Counted from the first letter of the stretch, positions 1 to 9,139 are shown. The stretch is 64,000 nt of DNA from Flavobacterium aquiphilum (GCF_027111335.1 NZ_CP114288.1:3658001-3722000), one strand, 5' to 3'. The notes: generated by a model not told the origin, from the sequence alone. Program-made: numbers and translations.

Positions 1-13
1 ATTTCGAAAAAAC

Positions 14-448
14 ATGAATCAAACTTTAACTTTCAAAAAAGCAACTGAAGAAGATATTGAATTTTTGCTTTGGCTTCGCAAAGAAACCATGGTTGAACAT
101 TATTTAAAAGCTGAAAAAGAAGTAAACGAAGAAAGTCTTTTAAGCCGAATAAACCACCATTTTGAACACGCCAAAATAATTCTGTTAAACGATCAAAAAA
201 TCGGACTCTTAAAAGTAGCTGAACAAGATAACGAAATTGAAATCTTCCAAATTCAGATAGCTCCAAACTATCAAAATAAAGGTCTCGGACGAGAAATAAT
301 AAAGTCTATCCTCGAAGAAGCTTCATCAAAAAAAATCCCTGTTAAACTAAGTGTTCTTAAAGTAAACAAAGCCCAAACTCTGTATAAGAATTTAGGCTTT
401 GAAATATACAATGAAAATGAATTTTCGTATTTTATGAGGACAACTTAA
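14..448 (+). CDS. GNAT family N-acetyltransferase
   Basis: A 144-residue protein with the GNAT fold. The acetyl-CoA binding motif A is visible around residues 80-97 (IAPNYQNKGLGREII, matching the Q/RxxGxG/A signature), followed by a typical C-terminal strand with LYKNLGFEI. The family transfers an acetyl group from acetyl-CoA to an amine; the substrate cannot be predicted from sequence. It ends 22 bp from the convergent threonine aldolase gene. The start lies only 13 bp inside the window, so a longer upstream start cannot be excluded, but the N-terminus looks complete for this family. Confidence 0.85.
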   Translation: MNQTLTFKKATEEDIEFLLWLRKETMVEHYLKAEKEVNEESLLSRINHHFEHAKIILLNDQKIGLLKVAEQDNEIEIFQIQIAPNYQNKGLGREIIKSILEEASSKKIPVKLSVLKVNKAQTLYKNLGFEIYNENEFSYFMRTT

Positions 449-470
449 ACGTTTAAACGATTTTTAAACC

Positions 471-1496
471 CTACAAAATAATCTTCTGTAAAGTTTCTAA
501 AACGTAGGTATGCATCACTTCTTTATAATCCAGATGCGTCACGATTCGTAGTTTCCCATGCCCCAAAGAACTAATCAAAATATTTTTCTCTTTCAATTTT
601 TCGATAAGTAGCCTTTCACTCAAACCTTCACCCACCGAAAAAATCAAAATATTAGTTTCTACTGGTTCAATCTTACCAATCCACGGCAATCTTGACAATA
701 CCGCTGCAATTTCTTTCGCTCTTCTGTGGTCATCGAGCAATTTGGCTATATTATGGTCCAAAGCAAAATTTCCGGCTGCCGCCAAATAACCCACTTGACG
801 CATACCTCCTCCCAATATCTTACGAACACGCAATGCTCTGTGAATAGTTTCTTTATCTCCCAAAAGAACTGAGCCAATAGGCGCTCCTAATCCTTTGGAC
901 AAACAAACTGAAATTGTATCGAACAGCGCTCCAAATTCTCTTGGATGTTGTTTTTTAGCTACGACCGCATTCCAAATTCGAGCGCCATCCAAATGGTATT
1001 TTAAAGCATTTGCATTACAAACCGCTTTTATTTTCTTTAATTCTTCCAAATCATAACAAGCTCCTCCCCCTTTATTCGTAGTGTTTTCAACACAAACCAA
1101 ACTTGTCTGTGGACTATGATAAAACTCAGGGTCATTTATAGCTCCGGCCACTTGTTCTGCAGTAATCATTCCCCTATCTCCATCCAGCAAACAACAGGAA
1201 ACACCGCTATTGAATGAAACCCCTCCTCCCTCATAATTAAATACATGGGCAAATTTATCAGCAATTAATTGTTCTCCAGGCTGCGTGTGTAGCTTTATTG
1301 CTGTTTGATTAGCCATAGTTCCCGATGGAAAAAAAAGTCCTGCTTCCATACCAAACATCCCTGCCAATCTCGCCTCAAGTGCAATAACGGTCGGGTCTTG
1401 TTTGTACACATCGTCACCCACTTGGGCATTAAACATGTACTGCAACATTTCTACCGATGGTTTGGTTATTGTATCGCTAATTAAATTTATTTCCAT
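471..1496 (-). CDS. ltaE: low-specificity L-threonine aldolase
   Basis: A 341-residue fold-type I PLP enzyme of the beta-eliminating lyase family. It cleaves L-threonine or allo-threonine to glycine and acetaldehyde. The N-terminus (NLISDTITKPSVEML) and the early glycine-rich segment (FFPSGTMANQ, about residues 56-64) are characteristic. The PLP lysine is K201 in SVCLSKGLGAPIGS, and the aspartate and arginine of YHLDGARIWNA (about 167-177) are the usual cofactor and substrate contacts. Length is normal for the family. The gene is monocistronic by layout: convergent with the GNAT gene and divergent from prfB. Confidence 0.9.
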   Translation of the reverse strand: MEINLISDTITKPSVEMLQYMFNAQVGDDVYKQDPTVIALEARLAGMFGMEAGLFFPSGTMANQTAIKLHTQPGEQLIADKFAHVFNYEGGGVSFNSGVSCCLLDGDRGMITAEQVAGAINDPEFYHSPQTSLVCVENTTNKGGGACYDLEELKKIKAVCNANALKYHLDGARIWNAVVAKKQHPREFGALFDTISVCLSKGLGAPIGSVLLGDKETIHRALRVRKILGGGMRQVGYLAAAGNFALDHNIAKLLDDHRRAKEIAAVLSRLPWIGKIEPVETNILIFSVGEGLSERLLIEKLKEKNILISSLGHGKLRIVTHLDYKEVMHTYVLETLQKIIL

Positions 1497-1526
1497 AATC
1501 TAAAAACTATATCCTATTTTTGCACT

Positions 1527-1534
1527 CAAAACTA
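1527..1534 (-). promoter_or_regulatory. putative -7 promoter box for the threonine aldolase gene
   Basis: On the minus strand this reads TAGTTTTG, an exact match to the Bacteroidota -7 consensus TAnnTTTG, about 30 bp before the start codon. No clear TTTG -33 box was seen, so the call is tentative. Confidence 0.35.
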
Positions 1535-1699
1535 GAAAATTATTGGACGCTAATCCAGCTACTCATTGCAATATTTTTGTTAAAAGATTTCCGCTTAAAA
1601 ACGAAATTTATTTAACACTTTTAAAAATAAAAATCAGTGAAGTTATCAGGACTAAAACAGCCAATCTAATAATTTCAAACGCAAAATTACTATAAATTT

Positions 1700-2798
1700 A
1701 TGACAACTACCGAACAAATAAAAGGTATTGTAGAACGCCTTGGTGCGTTGAGGAGGTATCTTTGACGTTGATGCCAAGCTTATCGAAATAGCCAACGAAG
1801 AAGAAAAAACCTTTGCCCCCGACTTTTGGAATAACGCAAAAGAAGCCGAAATTCTTGTAAAGAACCTTAGAAGTAAAAAAAAATGGATCGAAGATTACAA
1901 CAAAGCTGTTGATTTGACAGACGAATTGCAGCTTGCCTATGATTTTTACAAAGAAGGTGAACTTTCCGTTGATGAATTAGATCATCAGTATGCTGTTACA
2001 GTAAACCATATTGAAGCGATAGAATTCAAAAACATGCTTTCGGAAGAAGGTGATAGTTTGAGTGCTGTTCTTCAAATTACAGCCGGTGCCGGTGGTACTG
2101 AAAGTTGTGACTGGGCTTCGATGCTCATGCGTATGTACATGATGTGGGCTGAAAAATCGGGATACAAAATTAGGGAACTGAATTATCAGGAAGGCGATGT
2201 GGCGGGAATCAAAACCGTGACACTAGAAATTGAGGGTGATTATTCTTTTGGATACCTAAAAGGCGAAAACGGCGTACACCGATTGGTACGAATTTCCCCT
2301 TTTGACAGTAATGCAAAAAGACACACTTCGTTCGTTTCTGTTTACGTGTATCCGCTTGTTGACGATACCATTGAGATTGAAATCAACCCGGCCGATATCG
2401 AAATCACAACAGCCCGTTCCAGTGGTGCCGGAGGTCAAAACGTAAATAAGGTTGAAACCAAAGTACAGTTGACCCACAAACCAACAGGAATTCAGATTCA
2501 GTGTTCTGAAACCCGTTCGCAACATGACAATAGAACTCGTGCCATGCAGATGTTACGTTCTCAATTGTATGAAATTGAACTTAAAAAACGTCAAGAGCAA
2601 CGAAGCGATATTGAAGCCGGAAAAATGAAAATCGAATGGGGATCGCAAATCCGTAATTACGTAATGCAACCTTATAAACTGGTAAAAGATGTTCGAACAG
2701 GAGAAGAAACCAGCGATGTTGACAGCGTTATGAATGGAAACATTGATGAATTCCTTAAAGCCTATCTAATGATGATGGGACAACGTGAAGAAGAATAA
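1700..2798 (+). CDS. prfB: peptide chain release factor 2 (programmed +1 frameshift)
   Basis: RF2 recognises UAA and UGA and triggers peptide release. The gene is in two frames: codons 1-21 run from ATG at 1700 to CTT at 1760, followed by an in-frame TGA at 1763-1765; a +1 slip continues with GAC at 1764 and gives a protein of about 365 residues, the normal RF2 length. The slip site has the classical layout AGGAGG-TAT-CTT-TGA-C, with an internal Shine-Dalgarno-like hexamer at 1751-1756. The release motif GGQ is at about residues 244-246 and the stop-codon recognition motif SPF (RF2-specific, versus PxT in RF1) at about 199-201. The frameshift is autoregulatory in this family: low RF2 gives slow reading of UGA and more shifting. 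It is followed by a strong terminator. Confidence 0.95.
1751..1766 (+). promoter_or_regulatory. prfB programmed +1 frameshift site
   Basis: The site reads AGGAGGTATCTTTGAC: an SD-like hexamer, a three-base spacer, the slippery CUU codon and the UGA stop followed by C. This is the arrangement known from Escherichia coli prfB. The reading frame downstream is open for 344 codons only in the +1 frame. Confidence 0.93.
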
Positions 2799-2820
2799 CT
2801 TTACAGTATTCAACAAATAC

Positions 2821-2861
2821 AAATTGCCTTCCATTTCTTTTTGGAAGGCAATTTTTTTTTA
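2821..2861 (+). terminator. rho-independent terminator of prfB
   Basis: A perfect 13-bp stem (AAATTGCCTTCCA with its complement at 2842-2854), an 8-base loop and a run of T's, placed 23 bp after the prfB stop. Confidence 0.85.
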
Positions 2862-3047
2862 AACAAATATGAATAATCTAAAGGAAAAGCGAATAAATTA
2901 TGACATAATAGTTAAAAAATCCCTTTCATTTTCATTATATAAATCCTAAAACGTTATCGAAAAAGAAACTGATAAATCACACAATACAAGCACAATATAT
3001 AACCTTTTATAAACAATTTTAAAAAACTAATTATTTACTTTTGTTAA

Positions 3048-3207
3048 GAGCCTGTTTAAATTTTGTTTTTGAGATTTATTATTAGAGGAGTTTTGAGTGA
3101 AACGAGGCAAATTTTTACAAAATAGCAGAGCTACTGTATAAAAATTTAACGAAGTTGTAACCAAAAATAGTCATAAGAGAGCCAATAAATAAAACTTAAA
3201 CAGGCTC
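3048..3207. mobile_element. MITE-like non-autonomous element (160 bp)
   Basis: The ends are inverted repeats: GAGCCTGTTTAA is exact at both termini and the similarity extends imperfectly to about 20 bp. The element is flanked by a 3-bp direct repeat TAA (3045-3047 and 3208-3210), matching the TNA target duplication known for the IS1031 group of the IS5 family. The interior has no open reading frame of useful length. It lies alone between prfB and the phosphorylase-like gene. The parent transposase is not in this window, so assignment to an IS family is inference. Confidence 0.65.
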
Positions 3208-3237
3208 TAAGTATCAAACTTTAAATTCCTTAGTAAT

Positions 3238-4902
3238 ATGAGCAAAAGTTTACCAGAAAAATACAGGCATCCCTACACATTTGATAAAAAATACAAAAAA
3301 TCTGCCGTTTATTTCTCAATGGAATTTGCTATCGACCAAAGCCTCAAAATTTATTCAGGAGGATTAGGATTTTTGGCGGGTTCACACATGCGAAGTGCCT
3401 ATGATTTAAAACAAAACTTAATTGGAATTGGAATTTTATGGAAAAGAGGCTATTATGATCAATACTTAAAAGAAGATCTTTCCATGGGAGCACTTTTCAG
3501 AGAGAAGAATTACAGTTTTCTGGAAGACACAAACATTCGATTCACTATAAAAATAAACAATTACGATGTTTGGATTAAAGCATATTTCCTGAAACCGGAA
3601 ACCTTTGGAACTGTACCAATGTTTTTTCTCTCTACAGATGTGCCTGAAAATGATTATTTAGCCAAATCAACCACATTCAGATTATATGATTCCGATCCAA
3701 GTGCCAAGGTAGCACAAACTATGGTCTTGGGATTGGGTGGAGCCAAATTACTAGATGCCTTAGACTACGAACCGGACATTTACCATTTAAACGAAGCCCA
3801 TGCTGTTTCCTCAGTCTTTCATTTGTACAACAAATACAAAAGTGCTGAAAAAATCAGAGAAAAAATGGTTTTTACCACCCACACTCCTGAGGAAGCCGGA
3901 AATGAAAAACACGACATTTATTTTCTGGAAAATTTAAGTTTTTTTGATGGTATTCCATTAGAAACAGTTAGAGAAATAACAGGTATTCAGGACAACATTT
4001 TCAATCATTCGCTTGTTGCATTGCGATTAAGCCATAAAGCCAATGGAGTGTCCAAATTACATGGAGAAGTTTCCAGAGACATGTGGAAAGATTATTCGGG
4101 AATTTGCCCAATAACACATATTACCAACGCTCAAAGCAAAAAATACTGGGTAGATCCTTGGCTCGATGACGCTCATGCTGGCAAAGACAGGGAAGAATTA
4201 ATCAATAGAAAAAAGCGACTGAAAACGAAGCTATTTGAAGTGGTAGCCGATCAAACCGGGAAAATTTTCGATCCCGATATTCTAACAATCGTATGGGCAA
4301 GACGTTTTGCCGAATACAAAAGACCGGATTTAATTACCCGTGACTTTGAAAAATTCAAAAGTTTGATGACAGATACCAAAAGGCCTATTCAAATTATATT
4401 TGCGGGGAAACCTTATCCAACAGATTGTGGCGCGATTCATAATTTTGACAACCTTATGCATATCAGCAAAGAATTCAAAAATATGGCGGTACTTATTGGC
4501 CACGAATTAAAATTATCCCGACAACTAAAAAAAGGGTGTGATGTTTGGTTAAACAACCCAAGAGTAACGCGTGAAGCTTCGGGAACTTCCGGTATAACTG
4601 CCGCAATGAACGGAGCCATTAATTTCTCTACCAATGACGGATGGATTCGTGAATTCAAAGATTTAAACGAAACCAAAAATTCATTTGTATTACCTATAGT
4701 TGATCACAATTTGCCAACATACCAACAAGACCAAATGGATTTACATAATTTGTATAGTATGCTGGAAGAAGAAATTCTCCCACTCTATTACGACACTCCA
4801 GATGAATGGTGGGATTTGGTAGAAACCAGTATGCAGCAAGTTGTACCATTTTTTGATTCTGCCCGAATGGTTGATGAATATTACACCAAAATGTACAGCT
4901 AA
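3238..4902 (+). CDS. alpha-glucan phosphorylase-like GT35 protein lacking the PLP lysine
   Basis: A 554-residue protein of the short alpha-glucan phosphorylase type. Family hallmarks include YFSMEFAID near the N-terminus, IYSGGLGFLAGSH, DIYHLNEAHA, FTTHTPEEAGNE, IVWARRFAEYKRPDL (phosphate-contact R356 and K361 by alignment to muscle phosphorylase) and NNPRVTREASGTSG. In true phosphorylases the last motif continues G-M-K-A-A-L-N-G, with the lysine forming the Schiff base with PLP. Here it reads G-I-T-A-A-M-N-G, so T454 stands where the lysine should be. The fold assignment is secure; the reaction is not. It may be a non-PLP glycosyltransferase, an inactive homologue, or a clade-specific variant. 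It is monocistronic, with a terminator downstream and a MITE-like element upstream. Confidence 0.8.
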   Translation: MSKSLPEKYRHPYTFDKKYKKSAVYFSMEFAIDQSLKIYSGGLGFLAGSHMRSAYDLKQNLIGIGILWKRGYYDQYLKEDLSMGALFREKNYSFLEDTNIRFTIKINNYDVWIKAYFLKPETFGTVPMFFLSTDVPENDYLAKSTTFRLYDSDPSAKVAQTMVLGLGGAKLLDALDYEPDIYHLNEAHAVSSVFHLYNKYKSAEKIREKMVFTTHTPEEAGNEKHDIYFLENLSFFDGIPLETVREITGIQDNIFNHSLVALRLSHKANGVSKLHGEVSRDMWKDYSGICPITHITNAQSKKYWVDPWLDDAHAGKDREELINRKKRLKTKLFEVVADQTGKIFDPDILTIVWARRFAEYKRPDLITRDFEKFKSLMTDTKRPIQIIFAGKPYPTDCGAIHNFDNLMHISKEFKNMAVLIGHELKLSRQLKKGCDVWLNNPRVTREASGTSGITAAMNGAINFSTNDGWIREFKDLNETKNSFVLPIVDHNLPTYQQDQMDLHNLYSMLEEEILPLYYDTPDEWWDLVETSMQQVVPFFDSARMVDEYYTKMYS

Positions 4903-4969
4903 AAAAAACAATTTCAATGACAATGGCAAAATTGCAATGTCATAAATATTCAAACTAAAAAAAAGACTC

Positions 4970-5009
4970 AAAACCTCGTTATCTAAAAAAATGGCGAGGT
5001 TTTATTTTT
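4970..5009 (+). terminator. terminator after the phosphorylase-like gene
   Basis: Stem AAAACCTCG (4970-4978) pairs with CGAGGTTTT (4995-5003), followed by a T-rich tail. A second weaker palindrome just upstream (about 4917-4942) is built on TGACA...TGTCA. Confidence 0.7.
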
Positions 5010-5123
5010 ATATGATTTTAAAGAAGATTAAATTGCTAAATATTTAAAATAATTTAAGCAAATCGAATAATTTCAAACGTTTTCGTAAATTAGCACTCAT
5101 TACAAAAAACACATTTTAAACCT

Positions 5124-6752
5124 ATGGATTTAAACTTCAATAAAAACGAAGATCATAATAAACTTTTACTATCTGAACTCAGACAAAAATTTGCCAAAGT
5201 CAAACTTGGTGGCGGTGAAAAAAGAATCGAAAAACTCCATGCCGAAGGCAAAATGACCGCCCGGGAACGTATTGATTATCTTTTGGACGAAAATTCAAAA
5301 TCAATTGAAATTGGTGCTTTTGCAGGTAAAAATATGTACACCGAACACGGTGGATGTCCATCTGGCGGTGTTATTGTTAAAATTGGATATATCAAAGGAA
5401 AACAATGTATAGTTGTAGCCAATGATGCCACTGTAAAAGCGGGTGCATGGTTCCCAATTACTGCAAAGAAAAACCTGAGAGCTCAGGAAATAGCATTGGA
5501 AAATCGCATACCTATCATCTATTTGGTTGATAGTGCCGGTGTTTATTTACCATTACAAGACGAAATTTTTCCAGACAAAGAACATTTTGGGCGCATCTTT
5601 CGAAACAACGCTATCATGAGTAGTATGGGAATTACCCAGATTGCAGCCGTTATGGGTAGTTGTGTTGCCGGTGGTGCCTATCTTCCCATTATGAGCGATG
5701 AAGCCCTGATTGTAGACAAAACAGGAAGTATTTTCCTTGCAGGAAGTTATTTGGTAAAAGCTGCTATTGGCGAAAACATCGATAACGAAACTTTGGGCGG
5801 AGCGACCACCCATTGTGAAATATCAGGAGTGACTGATTATAAAGCCAAAGATGACAAAGACGCTTTGGACAAAATAAAAAACATAGTCGATAAAATTGGT
5901 GATTTTGACAAAGCTGGATTCAGCCGAATCAAAGCTGAAAAACCCGCCCTTGACGAAAAGGAAATCTACGGCATTTTGCCAACAACCAGAACCGAACAAT
6001 ACGACATGATGGAAATCATCAAACGATTGGTCGATAATTCTGAATTTGAAGCTTACAAAGAAGGATACGGACAATCACTGATTACCGGATATGCTAGAAT
6101 TGATGGCTGGGCTGTAGGTATCGTTGCCAATCAAAGAAAAGTGGCTAAAACAACCAAAGGTGAAATCCAATTTGGCGGTGTGATTTACTCTGATTCGGCA
6201 GACAAAGCAACACGTTTTATTGCTAATTGCAATCAAAAGAAAATTCCTTTGGTATTTGTTCAAGATGTTACCGGTTTTATGGTTGGCTCCAAATCGGAAC
6301 ATGGAGGTATCATAAAAGACGGTGCCAAGATGGTAAATGCTGTTTCAAATTCGGTTGTACCAAAATTCACTGTCGTAGTCGGTAATTCTTATGGTGCAGG
6401 AAACTATGCGATGTGCGGCAAAGCATTCGATCCGAGATTGATATTCGCCTGGCCAAGTGCTGAATTAGCTGTTATGGGCGGAACTCAAGCTGCAAAAGTA
6501 TTGGCACAAATCGAAGCCTCTTCTTTAAAAGGAAAAGGAGAAATTGTTGATGAAGCCAAAGAAGCAGAATTATTTGCCAAAATAAAAGCCCGCTACGATG
6601 ATCAGGTTTCACCTTATTACGCCGCTGCGCATCTATGGACAGATGCCATTATTGATCCATTAGAAACCCGAACTTGGATTTCAATGGGTATCGAAGCAGC
6701 CAATCATTCGCCTATCGAAAAGAAATTTAATTTGGGAGTAATCCAAGTTTAG
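5124..6752 (+). CDS. acyl-CoA carboxylase beta (carboxyltransferase) subunit, methylcrotonyl-CoA carboxylase type
   Basis: A 542-residue biotin-dependent carboxyltransferase of the crotonase fold. It moves carboxylate from carboxybiotin to an acyl-CoA. Visible family blocks are KMTARERIDYLLDE, GGCPSGGVIVKIGYIKGK, VDSAGVYLPLQDEIFPD, VAGGAYLPIMSDEALIV and, in the second half, FVQDVTGFMVGSKSEHGG and GNSYGAGNYAMCGKAFDPR. The LPLQDEIFPDKEHFGRIF stretch is closer to methylcrotonyl-CoA carboxylase (leucine breakdown) than to propionyl- or acetyl-CoA carboxylases, but substrate remains an inference. No biotin carboxylase subunit is adjacent, so the partner must be encoded elsewhere. A strong terminator follows. 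Confidence 0.85.
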   Translation: MDLNFNKNEDHNKLLLSELRQKFAKVKLGGGEKRIEKLHAEGKMTARERIDYLLDENSKSIEIGAFAGKNMYTEHGGCPSGGVIVKIGYIKGKQCIVVANDATVKAGAWFPITAKKNLRAQEIALENRIPIIYLVDSAGVYLPLQDEIFPDKEHFGRIFRNNAIMSSMGITQIAAVMGSCVAGGAYLPIMSDEALIVDKTGSIFLAGSYLVKAAIGENIDNETLGGATTHCEISGVTDYKAKDDKDALDKIKNIVDKIGDFDKAGFSRIKAEKPALDEKEIYGILPTTRTEQYDMMEIIKRLVDNSEFEAYKEGYGQSLITGYARIDGWAVGIVANQRKVAKTTKGEIQFGGVIYSDSADKATRFIANCNQKKIPLVFVQDVTGFMVGSKSEHGGIIKDGAKMVNAVSNSVVPKFTVVVGNSYGAGNYAMCGKAFDPRLIFAWPSAELAVMGGTQAAKVLAQIEASSLKGKGEIVDEAKEAELFAKIKARYDDQVSPYYAAAHLWTDAIIDPLETRTWISMGIEAANHSPIEKKFNLGVIQV

Positions 6753-6783
6753 ATACAACCAAAAACTGTTTGAATTTTCACAC

Positions 6784-6809
6784 ACTCCCGACAAAATCGG
6801 GAGTTTTTT
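6784..6809 (+). terminator. terminator of the acyl-CoA carboxylase gene
   Basis: Perfect 8-bp GC-rich stem ACTCCCGA/TCGGGAGT with a CAAAA loop and a run of T's. Confidence 0.88.
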
Positions 6810-6931
6810 CTATTATATCGTTAAATTTAGCTTTCAATCGTAAACATAAGACTTTATATTTACACGAAATAAGTATCTTTATCGTTGACCAATCGAAATT
6901 GATTCTCAAAAACTACCTCTTCTCGTCATTT

Positions 6932-8533
6932 ATGAAAAAAATATTTTTTCTTTTTTTATTCAGTCAATTATATATTCAATGTAAATCTGTAGAAGAGCAC
7001 AACGAACATTTAAACGACTTGATTGCAGAAAGCAGACTAAAACAGGATGTAGATTTTACATATGAGAAACTGCAACGTTTACACCCCAAATTAAATTGGT
7101 ATATATCAAAAAAAGAACTTGACTTTAAATTTGACAGCCTAAAAAACACAATTACAAAACCGATGACCAGTTTTGAATTTTATAAAAAACTGAGTCCTGT
7201 GGTAGCTTCTATTCGACAAGGACACTTGATTGTTTCTCCTGCATCGAAAATCCTAAGTAAATCAGAACAGAAAGCTATGAAAGACAAAGGTGCTGGTCCT
7301 TTTTCTCAATTTGAATTTGAATTTATTGATGATAAAATGTATGTTATAAAAAACAAATCTGACGAAAATTCAATAAAGCCAGGAGCTGAACTTATAGCCA
7401 TTAATAATAAAAAGACAAGCGAATTAATTGCCGAATACAACTCCTTATTCACATCGGACGGTTACAACAAGACGTTCAAAAGAAAAAGAATGCCAAATAT
7501 GTTTCCTGCATTTTATGCTTATGAAAATGATATTCAAGACAATTTATTTTTCAGCTTCAAACAAAATGACTCAATAGAAGTCCTTTGTATCAAAAGAAAA
7601 AAAGAATCTCCCTTAAAAAACAAAAAAAGTGCAGTCAAGATGAGCATGATGGCACCAGGGGACAACCAAATTATAACAAGTAAAAGAGACAAAAACACTT
7701 ATGGTTATGATGAAACTACAAAAAGAAATAACCGCAATTTAAAATTCATTGAAGAAGACAATAGTGTTGCATTACTTAAAATCAGACATTTTGCTATAGG
7801 AAACCCTTCCCGTTTCTATAAAGAAAGTTTTAAGAAAATGCAATTGAACAATACCAAGGTTTTAATCATCGATTTAAGAGACAATTCAGGAGGTTCAATA
7901 AGTGATGTTGAAAATTTATACAGCTATTTAGCCGACACAACTTATGTATTTACAGATCCTTTTCAAGTAGTTTCAAAAAATACTTTGATTAAAAAAACAC
8001 CTTTTAGCGACTCTCCCTTTTTAGCCAAAATCCTTATAGCTCCTTTTTATACTCCCTATACGTTTTTTAAAATCCATAAAAAGGAAGATGGTAACTATTA
8101 TGCCTCAACTTCAACTTCTAAGCCAAAATCAATAAACAAAAATGCTTTCAAAGGCAAAATATATGTAATGATAAACGGAGGTACATTTTCGGCTTCTAGT
8201 ATTATTTCAGCTAATTTGAAAGGCTCAAACAGAGCAACTTTCGTAGGCGAAGAAACAGGCGGAGCTTACAACGGAACTGTCGCAGGAGTAATGCCAACTA
8301 TTAAACTTCCAAATTCCGAAATAAAAATAAAAATTGGTCTAATGGTTGTTGCTCCTTTTTATAAAACTCCAATTGAAGGACGCGGCATTTTTCCAGATAA
8401 AGAAATCGTACATACCTTACCCGATTTAATCAATCGAGAAGATTTAGAATTGGAGTGGATTTTGAATGATATCAAAAAGAATTCTAAAATTCTTAATAAA
8501 AACGAAAACAACAAAAATATAACGTTAAAATAA
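6932..8533 (+). CDS. S41 family peptidase lipoprotein
   Basis: A 533-residue protein from the chosen ATG at 6932. That start gives a lipoprotein signal (MKKIFFLFLFSQLYIQC, lipobox ending in C17); the frame is open back to 6770 but that extension adds only hydrophobic noise upstream of the signal. The C-terminal half is a tail-specific (S41) protease domain: KVLIIDLRDNSGGSISD, then INGGTFSASSIISA with the likely nucleophile S420, then EETGGAYNGT. The central region resembles the PDZ-like segment (GAELIAINNKKTSELI). It is probably anchored in a periplasm-facing membrane and acts on misfolded or specific substrates. The 3' end is lysine and asparagine rich. Monocistronic. Confidence 0.8.
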   Translation: MKKIFFLFLFSQLYIQCKSVEEHNEHLNDLIAESRLKQDVDFTYEKLQRLHPKLNWYISKKELDFKFDSLKNTITKPMTSFEFYKKLSPVVASIRQGHLIVSPASKILSKSEQKAMKDKGAGPFSQFEFEFIDDKMYVIKNKSDENSIKPGAELIAINNKKTSELIAEYNSLFTSDGYNKTFKRKRMPNMFPAFYAYENDIQDNLFFSFKQNDSIEVLCIKRKKESPLKNKKSAVKMSMMAPGDNQIITSKRDKNTYGYDETTKRNNRNLKFIEEDNSVALLKIRHFAIGNPSRFYKESFKKMQLNNTKVLIIDLRDNSGGSISDVENLYSYLADTTYVFTDPFQVVSKNTLIKKTPFSDSPFLAKILIAPFYTPYTFFKIHKKEDGNYYASTSTSKPKSINKNAFKGKIYVMINGGTFSASSIISANLKGSNRATFVGEETGGAYNGTVAGVMPTIKLPNSEIKIKIGLMVVAPFYKTPIEGRGIFPDKEIVHTLPDLINREDLELEWILNDIKKNSKILNKNENNKNITLK

Positions 8534-8620
8534 CAGCGTTCGCAATTTAAATCACAAAAAATTATTCATATATCGTTAATTTTTAATAACTTAGTATTAC
8601 AAATTTAAACCGAAAATACT

Positions 8621-9055
8621 ATGAACAATGTGAAAGCTTTAAATAAGTGGGCCAATGCACACACTTATTTACCGATTGACTTACTCAGAATGGCCCTTGG
8701 TGTTTTTTTATTTATGAAAGGGGTTTATTTTTTTTCAAACTCACAATATTTGGTTGACATGCTATCGCCTATTGAAAGCTTAGACAGATTCGGAAGCGTT
8801 GAGATGTTTGCGATTCATTACATAGCCCCAGCTCATTTGATTGGAGGAATTTTAATCTTCTGTGGCTTATTAACTCGATGGGCCATTATATCACAATTAC
8901 CTATTTTAATCAGTGCCATTATCATCAACTTTATGGGACAAATGCACCATCAAAATTTATTAGTTGCGCTTCTTTGTTTAATTATTTCTCTCTTTTTCTT
9001 ATTATATGGAAGCGGAAAAAATTCAGCAGATTACTTTTTCAAAATGCAAGTATAA
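8621..9055 (+). CDS. DoxX family membrane protein
   Basis: A 144-residue inner-membrane protein with four predicted hydrophobic segments (about residues 18-40, 63-82, 84-104 and 110-130). The layout, with IDLLRMALGVFLFMKGVYFF near the start and HLIGGILIFCGLLTRWA in the middle, matches the DoxX/DoxD family. These proteins are implicated in redox balance or respiratory chain functions, but the biochemical role is unclear. It shares a large bidirectional terminator with the convergent menE gene. Confidence 0.8.
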   Translation: MNNVKALNKWANAHTYLPIDLLRMALGVFLFMKGVYFFSNSQYLVDMLSPIESLDRFGSVEMFAIHYIAPAHLIGGILIFCGLLTRWAIISQLPILISAIIINFMGQMHHQNLLVALLCLIISLFFLLYGSGKNSADYFFKMQV

Positions 9056-9072
9056 TAACAACTCAGAAATAT

Positions 9073-9133
9073 AAAATACTATAAACAAAAAAGAGAGGAA
9101 TGCACTTCCTCTCTTTTTTGTTTATAGTATTTT
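9073..9133. terminator. bidirectional terminator with 28-bp perfect stem
   Basis: Positions 9073-9100 are the exact reverse complement of 9106-9133 with a TGCAC loop. A- and T-runs flank the GC core (AAGAGAGGAA/TTCCTCTCTT), so it can terminate both doxX and the convergent menE gene. Confidence 0.88.
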
Positions 9134-9139
9134 ACAAGT

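Noticed and set aside
1700..1766. Apparent early stop codon in prfB suggesting a pseudogene or sequencing error.
   Set aside because: It is the known programmed frameshift signal with all its elements.
6770..6931. Upstream extension of the S41 peptidase reading frame by 54 codons.
   Set aside because: It starts with a non-ATG codon inside the preceding terminator and places a lipoprotein signal in mid-protein.
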